Assembly (NCBI GenBank): GCA_051453625.1
Contig: JBOZIK010000001.1
Coordinates: forward strand, 291,191,585-291,247,151
Direction of reading: 5' to 3'
Source: Welwitschia mirabilis
Lineage: Eukaryota; Gnetophyta; Gnetopsida; Welwitschiales
DNA: 55,567 nucleotides
This document shows, in pieces, positions 1 to 11,865 of the stretch. Both the position numbers and the translations under genes were made by a program. Numbering within the stretch: the stretch's first letter is position 1; every line of letters starts with the position of its first letter. The notes beneath the pieces were generated by a model. It made no database searches, was not told where the DNA came from, and saw nothing but the letters and a program-made list of their open reading frames with translations.

Positions 1-1160
1 CATAGCCACCATCATCACCACTTGCAACTTCTCCACCTCTAATAGGTTTATCTTCATTATATCCTTCTCATTTACAACCTTTTCAGCTAGAACCACTTTC
101 ATTTATGTAGCTACCACCATCCTTTGTAGAAATCACCATTACTAGTTTCTTCAAGACTTCTATCACTTCTTAAATGTATTAATGTATGAGGAGATAGGTC
201 TTTAATGGCCCTAGTAAGACATCATAGTATCTATCTAGAAAAAGGCATACTCCATCCTTTACTTACTTATTATCATATATACAGACAATCTCTACCACTC
301 ATGATAGTGACAACAATGATGAAGAAGCCCAAGATGAGCATTATATGAGTGATTCAGCTCTTAATGACTAAAGACTTTTTTCTAATATCCAAAAAGAGGG
401 AGAAGTATTGGTAAATCATTAATAGATTAGTGACTTTTCAGTTGGACACTACAACTTTAGTTTTAGGACATTTTGGAGTGCTTAGAGTTCTTGATTATGA
501 GATCTTGAGTTACATCCATGAGTGTCATTAGTGTTATTGATGATTTCTCTTTGATATTTTAGCACACATCTTTGTTATTTGATATTTTTCCATCATTATC
601 ACTTATTACATATGTTTTTATGATTGACACAATATTTGTCTTAACATTTTTATTATGTTGGCACATTTTTAAATATGCTATGCTCTAATAGTTAATTATT
701 TAAAATGCTTTTTCCACTTTTTCTATACAATATTAATCTAATGCTTATTAACTATTATTTTCATGAGCACATCCTTTGTGGAGTAGTACTGACACACACT
801 TAATTTTCATGTTCTAATCTATGATACATTACCATTAGTATATTTGTCAATTAAGACATTATTAAATGTTTATGTGCTTTACTTTTTACATACATGCATA
901 AATAATAAACACCATAATATATAATCTATATTTATATATTTAACTAATTGCTCAAATGATTACTAAATGTATCTTATTCTAATATTTCAATTGGTATATA
1001 TGTATGTGCTTTATTTGATTTAAAGTAGCTTATATCATGATTATTACAAATAGTAATTATGTGCATTTTTCTAGAATATGTATGTCTAATTTTAATTAAT
1101 TAGATGAGATTACACAAATGAAATTTACCAAGTTTTGCACATCATTAAAAAGGATGAGAT
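1..1160 (+). mobile_element. 3' internal tail of a Copia (probably Sirevirus) retrotransposon, degenerate
   Basis: No long reading frame survives. Purine-rich motifs occur at 391-404 (AAAAAGAGGGAGAA) and at 1147-1160 (AAAAAGGATGAGAT), the second directly followed by TGTTGGTAAATC. Sirevirus-type Copia elements are known for an AAAAGGGGGAGATTGTTGG-like polypurine tract immediately before the 3' LTR and for extra purine tracts further upstream, so this order is characteristic. The element body must lie left of the window. Positions 1-370 may hold the end of a pol or envelope-like frame (serine, histidine and acidic codons), but I cannot assign it. Confidence 0.5.
1147..1160 (+). other. Polypurine tract before Copia 3' LTR
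   Basis: AAAAAGGATGAGAT abuts the LTR start TGTTGG at 1161. This is the position and composition of a plus-strand priming site in Sirevirus-type Copia elements; two or three G-to-A changes separate it from the usual GGGGGAGA core. Confidence 0.5.
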
Positions 1161-2645
1161 TGTTGGTAAATCTAGTTTTGATGATTTCACTTCTCAAATA
1201 TTTTATGTCATTGGGTAAACAAGTCATCACAAGAACAGTAGATCATAATATATACTAGATCATGATGGATATTCAGAGACAATGTGTTATTTAAAAAAAA
1301 AAAATCAGAGTTTAAAACTACATCAATTATTAGAAGATGTCTAGAAGATTAAAGATGTCTTAAGTGAAGATGCTTAGGAATTTGAAGATATCTTGGATGT
1401 AATGAAATTGAGTCATAAGCTAAAAGATTACTACCACATTTAAGATGACTAAGTTTAAAATTGAACCTAACATAAATGAAGACATTTACATATTTAAAGA
1501 TGTTTATAATAAGCTAAAACAACTTATAAAGTTAATTTTGTTTTTGACTAATATCTTGGATTTTAGGTAAACTATGAAATTATACATCATGGATTTTAGA
1601 TTAAGAATACTACAAATAAAAATTCATCAAAATTTGGGCAAGTTAACTAAGAACATCTAAAAGGTGAAGATGTTTGATTATTAGTAGACATCTATAAAAG
1701 TGAAGATGTCTCAAATTAAAGTTCATATTATTTAAAACCAAAGTTACCTACCTGACATCTAAATATTTCATATCCATTTCGCAGTGAGTACAAAGTTAAA
1801 TGGCTATCTCTTAAGCTCAAATAGCTAGATCTTCCTTAATCATATAAAGCTTCAATGTCATGAAACAAGAAAAGAACTTTTTTCCTTTTGGTCACTATAA
1901 TGAATACTCAGCTTTGAATCTTAGCACGTAATAATAAAACTAGGAACAATGAATGCATGAGTGAAAGGAATATCTCACCAAGAATTAAGGCATCATTAGC
2001 AAGAAGCTTGCATTACTTTCTTGTTTTGATCTTGGATCTACATTTCTATTATCTTCATTTATATTTGTGATGATAAAAACATAATTAAGGAGCTTAAATC
2101 TTCATTAAAGCAATATCTTCAGGCTTATTTTATTCTTTTGGTTACATTGTGGACTATCTTATTATTGAATATTATTATAAGTCCATTCTTAAATATTAAA
2201 TACTTTGTAAGGCAACCCTTATAGGGGTGTGCATCTGATATTATTCGTTTAGATACTTGTTTGATGTAAGGTTATTGATGAGATAGAAAAAAATTATTCT
2301 CTTGTGAGGAAGAGAGTGTTATTATGAGGAGACTCTCATTATTGTTAAGGTTCATGGTACACCTATGAATACTACTATTTCTTTGAGTGATAAAGAGCGA
2401 TGCCCTGTGAGGAGAATCTCATTTATTATAATGTTGGTGGTGCACTAGAAAACCACTATTTTCTTATAGGTCAAGAATATCTAAAGATGTGAGTAGAAGC
2501 TACCTTCTGTGTATGGACATATCCATGTTGGGAAACCATGTTATTTGGTAAGCTATTTTCATTGTGCATTTCCATTCTATTATAGGCTTAAAATTTTATT
2601 TAGTGGAACTCATTCACCCATCCCCTCTAAATTCAATGATCCTCA
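1161..2645 (+). mobile_element. Copia (Sirevirus-type) 3' LTR, degenerate
   Basis: It starts with TGTTGGTAAATC right after a polypurine tract and ends near CCTCA at 2641-2645, giving about 1.49 kb. Inside are repeated GAAGATGTCT-like words (1332-1720), a feature of several plant Sirevirus LTRs, and near the right end a CATTCACCCATCCCCTCTAA block (2606-2625) that resembles the conserved 'TTCACCCCCCCTCTA' block of such LTRs. Immediately right of 2645 the sequence becomes Helitron (it aligns with 4970 and onward of the neighbouring Helitron copy), so the LTR end is also an insertion boundary. The second LTR is outside the window. Confidence 0.5.
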
Positions 2646-3985
2646 ATATGTTAAATGAGAAGTAATTTTCTTATCCTCACTATTTTTTGATTTAACATGT
2701 AGAAAGGTGGAATTTCTTCTTTCTCAAATCCTTACATAAACAAAAGATAAATAACTACATTTAAGCATTTTTATTTTTTAAAATAAGGCTATAGAGGCTA
2801 TTAATTTTATTTATATCTTCTTGCACTAATAAATTATGTAGTTATCTAAACAAGAAAGAAAACATGTTTTACATGATCTTCCCTTTTATAATTTCTAAAA
2901 AAAATAAATTATATATTAAGATCATGTAATCCAAGAATTTTTTATTTACTTCTTTAAAGGAAGCCTTTATTTAGTTACCCTACTAATATTGTATAATCAT
3001 TTTTATATTGTTCCACTTGTGCAAGTCCCACATCTTGATGTTCATCCTTCTTTGTATTTGCATGTTTGGAATTTTCATCATATGATGGATTATATTACTT
3101 TTGTAGATATCTAATAAATATTTATTTAATCTTTATTTCTTAATTCGTTCTATGAAAATCACATTTCGTGTCTCTAAATAAATAATAAATGAGTAACTAA
3201 TCCTAATAGTATGTCAGTCATCTATTTTCATTCTTTTTAGATCTTAGATGGAACATTAGAATAACTTTAATAATTTCATGTTTTCTTTTAGATTTCATGA
3301 ATAATATTCTATTTTTTAAATTGTATATATAATATTTCACATAGTTTAATGATAACATTCCTTTTGTTTGTAATTTTTCATTTGGAAATTTATCTGCCAT
3401 TACCTTAGATGCATGTTCTTATTTTGCATTATATCTTTATATAACTTTCTTATAGACCTTCTTAGTTACATTATGTATTAATAATATCCTCCTATTTTCA
3501 ACCAAGGAAAGTCCTAATAACCTGTGGAATGTTTCCATAGCTGTAATATCACAATCTACTATCAAATCCTTCATCAATATTTTATATGCTAAATTGGATA
3601 GTTCACTAGAATCTCTATCTTTTGATATCTTCATCAGAATGTTAATGTATAATCTTCATTTCTTCTCTTTCTTTAAATCATACTTTGCAATATACATCAT
3701 AATAACATATTTATCTAGAACACATTGGAATTATTTATTTTCTCTCCATATCTATAGTATCATTCTATTATGAACATTTAACTTGTTATTATTTCTTCTT
3801 GGATCGTAATTTTTCTCATTATTTTCATATTTCCACAATATTAAGTTGCAATGTTAAAACTTTCATGGTATGTTATATCTAGATGAATTAAGTGTTAGTA
3901 TGTATTTTATGAAGATGTATTGTTTTCATCTTTATCAAGCATACCTCTAGTATCATAATTATTAATCGATGATAGAATAATTTTC
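2646..3985 (-). pseudogene. Helitron unit H1: Rep tail, middle domain and start of helicase region (pseudogene)
   Basis: Read on the minus strand from about 3950 downward, fragments match the part of Helitron Rep-helicase proteins that follows the Rep domain: a segment resembling '..NYIAKYxSKGEK..' (about 3760-3660), then 3634-3437 (residues ..DCDITAMETFHRLLGLSLVENRR, family pattern 'SAQExxHLLLGLPLV'), then 3400-3218 (..KSKRKHEIIKVILMF, family pattern 'RKKPxVVRVWP'). These frames are separated by stops and frameshifts. The unit aligns over its length with H2 at 4966-6350. Its helicase would continue below 2646 but is cut by the Copia LTR. No function can remain. Confidence 0.65.
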
Positions 3986-3999
3986 AAGGGATCATTATC

Positions 4000-4965
4000 T
4001 CAAGTTAATAGGTAGTTATTTTATCCAATCTCTAGAGAAGGGAAAAATGAAAACTACTTTTAGAGTTACGTTATTAAAAGGAGATCTATTGTAGGTATCA
4101 AATCAACAAAAACATAGGTGGAGTTCTAGTGGATTCTTTCTTGGATAATAAACCATTATTTTCACAACATCCATTAATCCATTTACTACCCTAGCTTTAG
4201 GTCATATGATTATTAACAAGATTTTAATTAACATCTTAACATAAAACACACTCTCATTCTAACTCACCCTTGATATCATCATACACAAATTAATCTTGTA
4301 TTTTATCTGCTATACCTCATGTAATGAATGATTACATTTGAAGAAAACACTTTTTATTATAAGAGTTAATTATATTACTTAATTATAAATACATGAACTT
4401 CATCTTTAAATCCATTTATTTTATTAAATGTTAAGGGAAGTTTAGACCTTATCATTAGAAAGTCATAATCCTCATCTTGAACTTTTTCATCTTGTATGTT
4501 CATCAATATGTTTTCAAATATTTGTTGGTTTGGATCATCACCCATATTTTTATAAACCCCATCTAGTATAACAATTGTATCAAATGATCTCCATGGAATT
4601 CTCATTTCCTCACTGCCATTATAAGGGAGACAATCCTTTATTATATGTAGTCGAAAAATATCACTTATCAATATGATAGAAATTTCAACAAAATACTTAT
4701 GGTGGTAAGTTCAAAATAACTTGATTATTTCATTAATATTAAGTAACATATTTCTATCTATGAAACTTATCTCATCAAAAATAATATATTTTACATTTTT
4801 GTAGTTACAACAAGTGTCTTAATGAAGTAATTTCATAGTTGCCAAGCTTAATACCTAATGCTACATGTATTGTTATTTCCTTGATGTTATATGTAATAAT
4901 TTTAGTAGATAAAAGGACCATAATAATAACTAAGTTATTTGAACAAATTTTTATGCATTTAGCAC
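4000..4965 (-). pseudogene. Pif1-type Helitron helicase, C-terminal half (unit H2, pseudogene)
   Basis: Minus-strand reading gives, in order, a segment like 'TAYNIRGLTLHxAL' (about 4900-4850), a Walker B-like IIFDEISFIDRNML (about 4795-4745; the DE pair is kept), an ISDIFRL segment matching 'GDFxQLPP', then the longest open stretch, 4671-4375, with FDTIVILDGVYKNMGDDPNQ and DEDYDFLMIRSK, matching the Pif1-family 'VxLxxxxRQ..D..Fxxxl' and 'DWxLLMTR' blocks. A late YVFVDL motif near 4110 corresponds to the family's 'VxVxFD' C-terminal block. Pif1 domains in Helitrons unwind DNA during rolling-circle transposition. Stops and frameshifts break the frame; Walker A is not visible. Near 4000 it abuts the start of H1, so the true 3' end of the element is not preserved as a clear hairpin plus CTRR. 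Confidence 0.75.
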
Positions 4966-7080
4966 TTACAAGTTAAATGAGAAATAATTTTTCTATCTTA
5001 TTATTTCTTGAATAATCTTATGAAGAGTTGAAACATCTTCTTCCTTAAATTTTTGCATTCCCAAATGATAAATGACTATGTTGAAATTTTTCTTATTTTA
5101 AAACAAGGCTAGAGAAAATATTAATTTAATTTATTTCTTAATAAATTCTCTATTTCTTTATTACTTTAAACAAATAAAATAACATATTTTATATAGTCTT
5201 CTTCTTTATAGTTTTTGAATCACATGAAGTAGTTGTTAATATCATGCAATACAAATATTTCTTATTTACTTCTTTACAAAAATCCCTTGTTTAATAAATG
5301 TCTAACTAATACTAATCGTTTTCATATTATTCTACCAATGTCAGTCCCACATCTTGATGCTCATCCTTCTTTGCATTTGAATATTTAAAATATTCATTAC
5401 TTATATAGATGACTAACAAATGTTTATTTGGCCTTTATTTCTTTGTTTTCTCTTTCTAAATCATATTTGATATCTCTAAATAGATAAGAAAGTAGCACCT
5501 AATCTCAAGAGTATTATAGTAATCCATCTTCATCCTTTTTGAGTCTTAGATAAAACCTCAAAATAACTTTGATAATTGCATGTTTCTTTCTTGGATTCCA
5601 TGCATTATATCATATTTTCTTTGAATTATTTACAACATATTTTACACAGTTGAATAATGATGTAATTTCTATATGTAGTGGTCTATTTGGATAGAGATCT
5701 ATTATTATGTTAGATGCATGTTAATCATATACATCATGGACTTGTTTAACTTTCTTATAGACCTTTTATATACATTAAGTGTCATGAATATCCTATTATT
5801 TTCAACCAAGGAAGGTCTTTGTAATACATGGCATGTTTACAAAGCTTCTATAGATATAATATGATATATCATAGTATCGATAATTAATATTTTATACACT
5901 AAAATGACTAGTCATAAGAATCTCTATTTTCTAATAGCATCATTAACATACTAATGTATAACCTTAATTTTTTTCGATCTTTTAAGCATACTTTAAAATA
6001 TACTACACAACAACATATTTATTGAGAATAGATTGTAAATCTATATTTTCTCTTCATTTCTATGGAATCACTTTGTTATAAAAATTTTAACTTATTATAA
6101 TTTCCTCTTAGCTCATAATTTTATCATTTCCTCTTATCTCATAAGTTTTCTCATTCTTATCACCTTTAGATAACCTTGAGGTATAAGGTTATAACTCCCA
6201 TGATTTATTATATAAAAATGAATGAAGTATTAGTATGTATTATATTAGATTATTTCTAGATTAAAATAGTAGTATTGTATTGGTACCTATAAACTTCTCT
6301 ATTATTTTGTCTTCCTAAACATGCTCTTAGTTCATATACTAAGTTTTTCTAAATACTATTTAATAGATTTATATAACCTTAATTTAAAGATACATGTTCT
6401 ATATCATCCTTTCATAACTAACATTGATGGAGATTTATGTTTATCTTGGGATTTCACAAATAAAAAAGTTTAGTGTCTAATGCATAATTAATAACTAAAT
6501 ACATATTAAAAATGATACTTCTTTTATGTAAATCATTAGTTCTCCTATGATCATTAAATATATTATTCCATACGTTGATGATGAGATCAAAATATTTCTT
6601 TGCATTTTCCATTGCTCTATCATCACTCTAGTTAAGTTCTTTCATGTTTGGTGCCCTTTTCATTCATAAAAATCTATGCACATATAAAGGACTTCTATGT
6701 AAACACTCAGATCTTGTCTTGTAATCCACAATAATGGATATAATGATGATAATAATCTCTTTGAATTTTTTATAACACTTATAAATGTACTCTAAGATAA
6801 TGTATAGGTTATCAATGATATTTTTCATTACCATGATTAGGCTTTAACTAGATCTTGTGGTTATTTGTTAGGCATGTTATCATATAGATCTAACATATAT
6901 AAATCTATGACAGTAACAATAAAGAATATTATGTGTTTCTTAGGCTAAGAAATCATATCTAATACTTTATATTTAAAGTTTTCTCCCAATTGGAAGATAT
7001 TTCTATTAGAGAGCTTTTGTATCTTATTAAGTTATCTAATCATATAGTTGAAGGATAATTTTTCATTTAATCATGTCATT
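4966..7080 (-). pseudogene. Helitron unit H2: Rep and middle domains (pseudogene)
   Basis: The minus strand reads from 7080 downward through the second half of Helitron_like_N, the Rep 'HxH' region around 6640 (family pattern 'RGSxHxHGFLW'; in sister copies this reads close to GSLHMHG), the Cys/His-rich segment, and the 'LLGLPLV' segment around 5860-5800. It is fully degraded, with no long ORF, but aligns end to end with H1, H5 and H6. It differs from H3 and H4 in keeping about 0.7 kb between 5600 and 6330 that both of those lack. It continues directly into the helicase segment at 4965. The missing N-terminal part is found at 11866-13430, beyond the LINE insertion. Confidence 0.65.
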
Positions 7081-7092
7081 CCTTTATATTTT
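7076..7092. repeat. Left copy of probable LINE target-site duplication
   Basis: TCATTCCTTTATATTTT here resembles TCATTTCTCTATTTT at 11866-11880 (differences are mainly C/T). Both sit at the point where Helitron sequence stops and LINE sequence begins, and the two Helitron halves join there in alignment with H3 (14455-14480). A 15-17 bp duplication is normal for L1 insertions. Confidence 0.45.
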
Positions 7093-8540
7093 TAAGAAAT
7101 AACAAATAGATTATATTAACTTAAAAGAAGTAAAAAATATAACATAGCCTAGAATCTATATTTCCAAGCATGTTAGAAGTTCCTTTGGTATTCAAACCCC
7201 CAAACATTAGCATCTAATTTTGTTAAAATAGATTTCCAATTCCAATTAGATATAAGATCAAGACTAGCATACCCCAAGGATCTACAAAATAATTTTCATT
7301 AAGGTCATAATTGGTTGGGAAGGAGTGGGGGAAGGAGGGGTGGANNNNNNNNNNCAAAGAAATTTGGGAGCTAAGGGTTTTATTTGTTTCTCTTCTTATT
7401 CTTGCTATTTCTCCTCTTCCACAACTTATTCTTAGTACCACTGTTATTCTGCTTGTTTTGTTTTTAATGTATCATTAGTACCCCCAAGAGGAAAGAAGAG
7501 TTTGCACTCTTCATCACACTTTGTATACTTTAGTAGTTCCCATAGCGATGGATTTTGCATTAGTTTCTTTAGATTCTCTTCTCAAGCTAATATGCTAGCA
7601 TTAATCTACATTTTNNNNNNNNNNNNNNNNNNNNNNNNNNNNNNNNNNNNNNNNNNNNNNNNNNNNNNNNNNNNNNNNNNNNNNNNNNNNNNNNNNNNNN
7701 NNNNNNNNNNNNNNAGGGAGGAAATGTGGGCCAAGACTAGGAGATAAGGGTTTTATTTGTTTTTCTTCTTATTCTTGCTATTTCTTCTCTTCCACAACTT
7801 CTTCTTAGTACCACTGTTATTCTATTTGTTTTGTTTTTAATGTATCATTAGTACCCCCAAGAGGCAAGAAGAGTTTGCACTCTTCATCATACTTTGTATA
7901 CTTCAGTAGTTCTCATAGCGGTGGCTTTTGCATAGGTTTCTTTAGATTCTCTTATCAAGATAAAATGCTAGCATTAATCTACATTTTTATTTGAAATAAC
8001 AACCAAATAAACCCTTTATGGCATACTTGATAGCTTTTGAGGGAGTGGTGAAGAGAGTAAGAGAGAAATAAAGGGATGTCTATCTAAAACTCTTCCATCA
8101 TGGTGGCAAGGAAATGGAAGTAAAGCTCATTTATCTTGTTAAAGTGGCCCTGCAAGGTGAAATATTTCATGGTTAAAGAAGCTTAAGAATTAAAGGACGT
8201 TGGTAGATCCTTCCTTCTATAGCTTCCTCCTCTATTTCTTAAGGACCTATTCAAATGACATCACTAATAGAAGGAATATCAATCAAGATGGTAATGTTAT
8301 CTATTTCAGTAAATCTACCATTCCAATTTCTAAAGAATTATTTGGAGAGATCAAGATTATGCCCTCTAAGGCTAAGAACATAAGAATCCCATCTTGCTAC
8401 TTGAAAGGGGTCCCAAGTTTTCTCATTATGGTTCTTAGTAGGTTTAGTTCTCAAAGATTTTCCCATGTATTTTAGCATGTTGAGATCATAGTGCTTATTA
8501 GGCATAGTTCAAATGCTCCATTTTAGCATAGTTAAGACAC
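7081..8540. other. Unidentified segment at 3' side of the LINE relic, with gap-associated duplication
   Basis: I cannot identify this stretch. It lies between the left Helitron boundary (about 7080-7093) and the recognisable LINE zinc-finger region. If the LINE is a single insertion, this is its 3' part, but no RNase H motif is visible and no long poly(T) marks the tail. A plus-strand ORF at 8200-8475 (91 codons) has an ordinary composition but matches nothing I recognise. A serine-rich frame is seen around 7500-7590 and again in the duplicate at 7860-7960. A separate insertion here is possible. Confidence 0.3.
7355..7990. repeat. Direct duplication flanking a 100-N gap (7355-7614 and about 7730-7986)
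   Basis: The block starting at about 7355 and ending at the gap (7614) repeats right after the gap with a few substitutions; the second copy carries on past the point where the first stops. The first copy starts after a further 10-N run (7345-7354). This looks like two unmerged contig ends or alleles. Confidence 0.7.
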
Positions 8541-9194
8541 TCTCAATTACACATGTTTTCCTATAAAATGGACATGGTTTTATTTGTAGGGTTTGGGATT
8601 CCACTTTTTTATAGATTTGAATTTAATCTAGTTTGCTAATCTATCTCATAATTTGAAATTTCAACTTTAAGAGGAATAATTTTTCTTACTGAAAGATAAC
8701 ATTACATCTATATTTCCATAAAAGCCATGCATCAATAATCCTGAAAACATTTTTCCTAAAAGAATTGAAAGTATCCAAGCTAATGTGAGAAGGGAGAGAT
8801 ATATTTAAGTTTTTCTAGAGATCTTTTTTAGTAGAATATTGAATGAAGAGATGGTTTTGAGACTTGTTTTTTTCATGACACATTGAACAATCTTGATCAA
8901 TCTTAAATTTCTTTAAATGAGATTATCTGCTATGGAAATACATCCTTTTAACATATACCACAAAACATCTTAATTTTCTCTAGAATATTTAGCTTCTATA
9001 ATTTCCTCATTTATAATCATATTCAAACAAATTATGATAAATTGCTAAAATGATTATTTTGTCATTTTGAATAGGAAGAGTTTGATTTTTTAAAAATTGT
9101 AGCCAAACCTCTCTAGTGGAATGAATCAGATGCTTCCAAAAAGTGGAATGTCTTCTTTTTTCACCATAATTCTCTTTAAATAATTTAACCTAGA
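8541..9194 (-). pseudogene. L1-type LINE: zf-RVT (reverse-transcriptase zinc-binding) region, degenerate
   Basis: On the minus strand, about 9010-8810 reads like the plant L1 'zf-RVT' block that follows the reverse transcriptase: a 'FCGxLxKRMxFHSR' stretch (family: 'FLWRxxxxxLPT'), a CSMCHEKNKSQNHLFIQYS stretch (family: 'CxxCxxxxEtxxHLFxxC'; both metal Cys of the first pair and the His are kept, the last Cys is replaced by Tyr), then LWKN. Further down (about 8730-8690) an AWLLWKYRCNVIF stretch matches the 'WxLWKxRN' motif downstream of zf-RVT. The frame contains stops. Confidence 0.65.
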
Positions 9195-9871
9195 NNNNNN
9201 NNNNNNNNNNNNNNNNNNNNNNNNNNNNNNNNNNNNNNNNNNNNNNNNNNNNNNNNNNNNNNNNNNNNNNNNNNNNNNNNNNNNNNNNNNNNNNNNNNNN
9301 NNNNNNNNNNNNNNNNNNNNNNNNNNNNNNNNNNNNNNNNNNNNNNNNNNNNNNNNNNNNNNNNNNNNNNNNNNNNNNNNNNNNNNNNNNNNNNNNNNNN
9401 NNNNNNNNNNNNNNNNNNNNNNNNNNNNNNNNNNNNNNNNNNNNNNNNNNNNNNNNNNNNNNNNNNNNNNNNNNNNNNNNNNNNNNNNNNNNNNNNNNNN
9501 NNNNNNNNNNNNNNNNNNNNNNNNNNNNNNNNNNNNNNNNNNNNNNNNNNNNNNNNNNNNNNNNNNNNNNNNNNNNNNNNNNNNNNNNNNNNNNNNNNNN
9601 NNNNNNNNNNNNNNNNNNNNNNNNNNNNNNNNNNNNNNNNNNNNNNNNNNNNNNNNNNNNNNNNNNNNNNNNNNNNNNNNNNNNNNNNNNNNNNNNNNNN
9701 NNNNNNNNNNNNATGATAGATTGCTAAAATGATTATTTTCCCATTTTGAATAGGAAGAGTTTGATTTTTTAAAAATTGTGGCCAAACCTCTCTAGTGAAA
9801 TGAATCAGATGCTTCCAAAAAGTGGAGTGTCTTCTTTTTCACCATAATTATCTTTAAATAATTTAACCCAA
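9033..9871. repeat. Direct duplication flanking a 518-N gap (9033-9194 and 9713-9871)
   Basis: About 160 bp up to the gap is repeated immediately after it with roughly a handful of differences; the second copy runs on. The gap length is not the standard 100, so it may be an estimated size. The short LINE motifs here therefore occur twice. Confidence 0.7.
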
Positions 9872-9883
9872 AGAATGTTATTG

Positions 9884-10195
9884 TTAGATAGAAATCTATA
9901 GTAGTTCTTTGTAAGAATACATGTGCTCATGTCCATAGTTTTTCTAATGCTAAGATCACCTGTTTTCTTTGGCATGCTATTTGCTCATANNNNNNNNNNN
10001 NNNNNNNNNNNNNNNNNNNNNNNNNNNNNNNNNNNNNNNNNNNNNNNNNNNNNNNNNNNNNNNNNNNNNNNNNNNNNNNNNNNNNNNNNTAGATAGAAAT
10101 TTATAGTAGTTCTTTGTAAGAATAGATGTGCTCATGTCCATAGTTTTTCTAATGCTAAGATTACCTATTTTCTTTGGCATGCTATTTGCTCATAG
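9884..10195. repeat. Direct duplication flanking a 100-N gap (9884-9989 and 10090-10195)
   Basis: The 106 bp ending in TTGCTCATA before the gap recur after it with three or four substitutions, and the second copy continues into unique LINE sequence. Same contig-end pattern as at neighbouring gaps. Confidence 0.7.
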
Positions 10196-10379
10196 TTTAT
10201 AAGATAAAGTCTCTTGTAGGACTTTTCATCCAATCAAATGAAATCTTAGTTAATATTATCTATCAAGCTGACATGCTTAGTAGATATAGGAAATCACCTA
10301 GTAGGGTAAATGATCATGCTTACCAGGCAAGACTTGGTAAGAAGAACTTTCCTTGCATTTGTTAGAAATTTATTTTTCC

Positions 10380-11480
10380 ATTTAGTTAATTATGTTATAA
10401 TTTTCCTAGCCAAGCAAGACTAGATGTTATTAGTGATTTAATTAAAATAAAAAGGAAGACTAAGATAGACATCAAAAAATACTACTTGCAAGCATTGAAA
10501 AACCTATAAGATAGCAGTCTTCCTTGTTTTGGAGGTTTTGATGAGGAATAGTTTTGGTTTATGCTAATTTATTACAATGTCTAAGGAATAAGAAAACTTA
10601 TTTAAGATATTAAAAGTATGTATTGCCATAGAAAGACTAAAATATAAGAATGAGAGAGTGTCATCTATAAACTAAATAATGTAATGAGAAGAAGCTAGCT
10701 AAGATCTGATTCTGATTTTAAGTGAAGAGCCTAGCTAATAAATCCATCATAAGAATAAAGAAACTGAGAGAAAGGAGGTCATCTTGATGTAGATCACTAT
10801 TATCTTAGAAGTAACTATATATTTCCCTGTTAACCATAATAGAGAAGTTTGGCATTGAGATGTAGAAGTGAATGAGATGCCTAATAGGCATGGGTACAAC
10901 ATGCTCCTATAGCACATAGTTTATTATTTTTTATTGTACTATATCAAATTCTTTGACTATATCTAGCTTGAAAAACATTGCAATTTTATTTATTTTGGGG
11001 TGTAAATGGAGGATTTAATTATTAAGAATGATGTTATCATGGATGATTTTTCTTTAAATAAAACCTGACTGAGAAGAAAGAATCATATCTAGAAGAAGCA
11101 CTTTACACCTATCTACAATATTATTAGAGCAAATCTTATAGAAGACATTACAAAAACTGATTAAATTATATTAATGAGGGCTATTTGCATCTTCTGTTTT
11201 GGGAATAAGAGGGATAAGATTATCATTAAAAGATTTGTAAAAGGTAGCTTTTCTGAAGATTCCTTAGACTGCATCACAAACATCAACTTTGATAACATCC
11301 CAAAAAGTCTAATAGAACTCTATAGTGAAACCATAAGGGCATAACACCTCATTTTTTTTCATTAAGTTAATGGTATTCTCTGTGAATCTTTGGCTCAAAT
11401 AACATTATTGATTTGCTATGATAGAGGCATCAACTAGGACGTTGCTGAGAACCACCAAGTTTCCTATAAAAAAGTTCTAG
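10380..11480 (-). pseudogene. L1-type LINE reverse transcriptase, degenerate
   Basis: The minus strand from about 11340 downward contains recognisable plant L1 RT blocks: a GFTIEFYxxFWDVI-like stretch (family 'GFxxxFFKxxW'), LIPLIPKTEDAN (family 'LIPKxxxxxxxxDFRPISLCN'), then a FRPISLCNVFYK-like segment with a shifted frame, SSQSGFIQRKIIHDNI (family 'xxQxGFxxGRxixDNi'), and FKLDIVKEFD (family 'xKlDxxKAYDxxxW'; the first catalytic Asp is kept). The second catalytic block (YADD) is not visible; it would fall nearer the gaps. In life this enzyme would copy LINE RNA at a nicked genomic site. Stops and shifts make it non-functional. Confidence 0.8.
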
Positions 11481-11865
11481 AAATATGTAACAAAAGAATT
11501 TACAATTTAAGTGTTGAAATTATAGTGCATTCAGATGCGCGTCATTGTATATTGTTTTATTTGCATATGTATATTCATTGTCTAAAATAAGAACTTTGTG
11601 TTATGAACCCCTTCTCTAAGCCATTGTATTCAGATCTCTATTTCTAGTAAGTTTCTTCCTTAGATGATATATTATGAATTTGTGAGATAAGATGATTTTA
11701 ATATTCTATATCTGAATTAATAACTTCATTATTCTTTTGGATAATTATTAGCTCCTCCAATAATTTATTCTTAATATTTATAAAGAAATCATTCAACTAT
11801 TTTTTCAAATAATTAATTTATGCCTTAAAATTTTGATCTTTTAAAATAATCTTTAAATAGAAGTA
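11481..11865 (-). pseudogene. LINE segment between endonuclease and RT, degenerate
   Basis: Minus-strand fragments such as TRNRDLNTMA (family 'xEGDxNTxFFH') and SFVTYFQNFF-like text (family 'xxFxxLF') correspond to the linker upstream of L1 reverse transcriptases. The endonuclease domain is absent, so the LINE is 5'-truncated at the right boundary with Helitron sequence (about 11866). 5' truncation is usual for target-primed LINE insertions. Confidence 0.55.

Noticed and set aside
9126-9785. 219-codon ORF on the minus strand
   Set aside because: It crosses a 518-N gap flanked by duplicated LINE sequence; only short non-conserved ends are readable.
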